Shown piece by piece: positions 7,300-9,422 of a stretch of DNA of 9,422 bases. Positions within the stretch are counted from its first letter, which is position 1, and each line of letters starts with the position of its first letter. The stretch is from assembly GCA_002435835.1 (NCBI GenBank), contig DIVM01000236.1, forward strand, positions 1-9,422, in the 5' to 3' direction. This DNA is from Firmicutes bacterium UBA6132 (GTDB taxonomy: Bacteria > Bacillota_A > Clostridia > Tissierellales > Sedimentibacteraceae). Below the pieces are notes generated by a model. The model did no database searches and had not been told where the DNA came from. It worked only from the letters and a program-made list of their open reading frames with translations. Position numbers and translations under genes: made by a program.

Positions 7300-8804
7300 A
7301 ACGTGCAATAGTAAATACTGTTGTCTCTATAGTATATCAAGTATTAAGTCTTGCTATCGGCCTATTTTTACCAAAGTTATATACAGAAACCTTCGGCTCA
7401 GTTTATAATGGCTTAAATCAGACTATTACGCAGATTTTGAGCTTGACTGCTGTTCTGTATGCAGGCATATCAGCAGCGTCAATTCAAGCTATGTTTAAGC
7501 CGGTAGCAGAAAAAAATGAAAATATTGTGAGTGCTGTATTTAATTATACAAATAAGCAATATAAAAAGATGGGATACTACTTTGTTGTTATTATTTGTAT
7601 AGTAGGTGCGTTTTGGGCATATACAAATAAAGAAAGCATTTCTAGCTATTACATTATCATTTTTTTACTAATACATGGTATCAGTTCCTCGATAGAGTAT
7701 TTTTTTCTGACTAAATACACAATTCTGATTATGGCATATAACAAGAGTTTCATAATCTATTTGGTAAATATAACTCTTTTAGTAGTTGGCACAATTATTA
7801 AAGTTCTTGTATTATTGAACTTTAAAAACATTATTTTGTATCAAAGTATTCTCTTATTAATTGTTTTTTTAAGGTTTGTAATTATAACAATCTATGTGAA
7901 AAGAGATTTTCCATTTCTTGATAAAAAAGCTAAGACTATAGAGGATGGCTTTGAAATCAAGCAACGAAAAGATGTCCTTGTAAGTGAGGTCGCTGGTTTG
8001 GTAATTGACAGTACAGATTTGGTAGTGCTAACTATGAACTGCGGTCTGATATACGCCAGTATTTATGCTGTATATAATTTTGTTGTCAGTGGGCTATCAA
8101 ATATTTTGGGAAGTGTTCGTGAAGGAGTTTTTGCGGGAATAGGGAAGATATATTTTGAGAATAAGTTCAAATTTAAAATAGTATTCCACCAATTCGAAAC
8201 ATTATATCTCTCATTGATGTTTTGTTTATATACTATTGCGATATTACTTTATCTTCCATTTATAAAGTTATATACAGCGAAGATGGATGCTAATTATGTA
8301 TTTGAATATTTACCACTAATGTTTATTATTATGCGAATGCTTGTTAATTTGAGGATACCTTCCATAATTTTGATTAACACCGCCGGACATTTTAAACAAG
8401 TTAAAAAATATGCTGTAGTGGAAGCAATTATTAATTTATCTATTTCGCTTGTTCTATCGAGAATGCTTAATATTATTGGTGTACTGATCGGAACTATTAT
8501 AGGAGGATTGTACCGTACCCCACTTTTGGTTAATTATTCGAATAAAAACATACTCGAAAGAAGCAATACTATATATCTTAAGAAAATATTAGTTTTATGT
8601 ATTCCTTTTGTTATAGGTGTTTACCTTAGCTTTATATTGGATTTCGGTGTGGAGAATTTTTCGCAATGGATAAAGTTAGCTTTGATTTTGTCATTAATAG
8701 TTGTATCAATATATATGGGTATATTGTATTTACTTGATAAAGGAATTTGCAAAAATATTATAGATAGAATAAATAAAATGGTATTTATAAATCGTGAATT
8801 ATAA
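7296..8804 (+). CDS. wzx: Wzx-type polysaccharide flippase (MOP superfamily)
   Basis: A 502-residue membrane protein with about fourteen hydrophobic segments, roughly at residues 8-25, 45-62, 93-109, 115-135, 151-172, 178-200, 232-247, 250-268, 303-323, 335-360, 372-388, 391-408, 429-447 and 458-478. This length and topology fit the polysaccharide transporter branch of the MOP superfamily, which moves undecaprenyl-linked repeat units from the inner to the outer face of the membrane. Typical features are the N-terminal NTVVSIVYQVLSLAIGLFLP, a positively charged cytoplasmic stretch in the middle (about 200-228), and the following segment 236-259 with a DSTD motif (238-241). The gene overlaps the preceding glycosyltransferase by 4 bases and has AAGGAAG at 7283-7289, 6 bases before the ATG. 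Together with the polymerase at 3959-5017 it defines a Wzx/Wzy-dependent pathway. Hand-counted GC near its 3' end is about 24%, the lowest block I counted. Confidence 0.9.
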   Translation: MKRAIVNTVVSIVYQVLSLAIGLFLPKLYTETFGSVYNGLNQTITQILSLTAVLYAGISAASIQAMFKPVAEKNENIVSAVFNYTNKQYKKMGYYFVVIICIVGAFWAYTNKESISSYYIIIFLLIHGISSSIEYFFLTKYTILIMAYNKSFIIYLVNITLLVVGTIIKVLVLLNFKNIILYQSILLLIVFLRFVIITIYVKRDFPFLDKKAKTIEDGFEIKQRKDVLVSEVAGLVIDSTDLVVLTMNCGLIYASIYAVYNFVVSGLSNILGSVREGVFAGIGKIYFENKFKFKIVFHQFETLYLSLMFCLYTIAILLYLPFIKLYTAKMDANYVFEYLPLMFIIMRMLVNLRIPSIILINTAGHFKQVKKYAVVEAIINLSISLVLSRMLNIIGVLIGTIIGGLYRTPLLVNYSNKNILERSNTIYLKKILVLCIPFVIGVYLSFILDFGVENFSQWIKLALILSLIVVSIYMGILYLLDKGICKNIIDRINKMVFINREL

Positions 8805-8809
8805 GGGAG
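8805..8809 (+). promoter_or_regulatory. Ribosome binding site of the ATP-grasp gene
   Basis: GGGAG directly follows the flippase stop codon and lies 11 bases before the ATG at 8821. This spacing is longer than for the other genes here, but no nearer in-frame start exists, so it supports 8821 as the start. Confidence 0.6.
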
Positions 8810-8820
8810 AAATTAAATTT

Positions 8821-9422
8821 ATGGCAAGTTTTTTTTCAATAAAAGGAAAGTTAGAAAATGCTAAATATATTAATGCATTTCGTCTCATACGCAAATATTT
8901 TAAAACTATATATTATAGAACATTTTCTGACAAGAAGTTCTTAAACAAAAAGTTTAAAGAAGTATTTGGAAGGGAGATCAGTAAGAATAATCCGCGAAGC
9001 TTTAATGAAAAACTTCAATGGCTTAAGCTTTATTGGTATGACCCTATAGCCGAAATATGTGTGGATAAATATTTGGTTCGTGAGTATTTGGAGAAGCTTG
9101 GATTAGGACATTTATTAAACGACCTGATAGACGTATATGACAGAGTTGAAGATATTAAATTTGAAAAATTGCCGGAAAAATTCGTATTAAAATGCACTCA
9201 TGGCAGCAAGTGCAATATTATTTGCAAAAATAAGCATGACCTCGATTGGAAAACTGCTAAAAAAAAATTATCGAATTGGATGAGTACTAATTATTACTGG
9301 TTCAGTCGTGAGTGGGTTTATAAAAAAATTAAACCACGCATTGTGTGCGAAAAATTTTTAGAGGATGATTTTTTTGGTGAACTTGTTGATTATAAATTCT
9401 TTTGCTTTAACGGCATTCCTCT
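8821..9422 (+). CDS. TupA-like ATP-grasp ligase (N-terminal 200 residues, cut by window end)
   Basis: The open frame runs from ATG at 8821 off the end of the window, giving 200 residues and no stop. It matches the TupA-like ATP-grasp family, named after an enzyme of teichuronopeptide synthesis in alkaliphilic Bacillus and common in Firmicute capsule clusters. Family signs are NPRSFNEKLQWLKLYWYDP (57-75), CVDKYLVREYL (80-90), KLPEKFVLKCTHGSKCNII (116-134), whose lysine and glycine-rich segment should bind ATP, KPRIVCEKFLEDD (171-183), and DYKFFCFNG (190-198). ATP-grasp enzymes of this kind activate a carboxylate and join it to an amine, so this protein probably attaches an amino acid or similar group to a sugar carboxylate or amine. 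There is no signal peptide; it acts in the cytoplasm. The gene begins 16 bases after the flippase stop and carries two long homopolymer runs. The exact substrate is unknown. Confidence 0.85.
   Translation, partial: MASFFSIKGKLENAKYINAFRLIRKYFKTIYYRTFSDKKFLNKKFKEVFGREISKNNPRSFNEKLQWLKLYWYDPIAEICVDKYLVREYLEKLGLGHLLNDLIDVYDRVEDIKFEKLPEKFVLKCTHGSKCNIICKNKHDLDWKTAKKKLSNWMSTNYYWFSREWVYKKIKPRIVCEKFLEDDFFGELVDYKFFCFNGIP
8829..8836 (+). repeat. Eight-base T tract at codons 3-6 of the ATP-grasp gene
   Basis: Eight consecutive T begin 8 bases after the A of the start codon. In the window's sequence the frame is open. One T more gives a stop at codon 15, and one T fewer gives a stop at codon 7, so slippage in either direction would shut off the gene. 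The tract and the stops are read directly; actual variation is not shown. Confidence 0.5.
9259..9267 (+). repeat. Nine-base A tract within the ATP-grasp gene
   Basis: Nine consecutive A encode Lys147-Lys149. This is a slippery sequence for both DNA replication and transcription. It is the second long homopolymer in this short partial gene. A regulatory role is only inferred. Confidence 0.45.

Overview
The window is a 9.4 kb piece of a surface polysaccharide (capsule or exopolysaccharide) biosynthesis operon. All genes are on the plus strand. The DNA is AT-rich: hand counts give about 39% GC in the first 330 bases, about 34% in a sample of the second glycosyltransferase gene and about 24% near the end of the flippase gene. 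Shine-Dalgarno sequences are strong, one gene starts with TTG, and the proteins include an EpsG-type polymerase and a TupA-like ATP-grasp enzyme. Together these point to a low-GC Firmicute, most likely a gut or rumen Clostridia member such as a Lachnospiraceae. The genus cannot be fixed from the sequence.

Layout: (1) bases 2-331, the C-terminal end of a WbpP/TviC-like nucleotide-sugar 4-epimerase; (2) 331-1374, a GT2 glycosyltransferase; (3) 1388-2671, a GT4 glycosyltransferase with a TTG start; (4) 2677-3882, a WcaC-like GT4 with a cysteine cluster; (5) 3959-5017, an EpsG-family Wzy polymerase; (6) 5147-6268, a second type of GT4; (7) 6271-7299, a second GT2; (8) 7296-8804, a Wzx flippase; (9) 8821 to the end, the N-terminal 200 residues of a TupA-like ATP-grasp ligase, cut by the window edge. 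Most genes overlap by 1-4 bases or lie within about 16 bases of each other. The exceptions are gaps of 76 and 129 bases on either side of the polymerase gene. No convincing promoter, terminator, RNA gene, mobile element or CRISPR array is visible.

How the genes work together (inferred from the families): the epimerase supplies a UDP-sugar. An initiating sugar-phosphate transferase, not in this window, would start the repeat unit on undecaprenyl phosphate. The five glycosyltransferases would extend it on the cytoplasmic face, Wzx would flip the lipid-linked unit and Wzy would polymerise it outside. The ATP-grasp enzyme probably adds an amino acid or similar group through an amide or peptide bond, making the polymer more than plain sugar.

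The individual families are known. The likely novelty lies in the specific polymer (five glycosyltransferases plus an ATP-grasp decorator) and in long homopolymer tracts in the polymerase and ligase genes that could act as on/off switches. I found no clearly new class of system.
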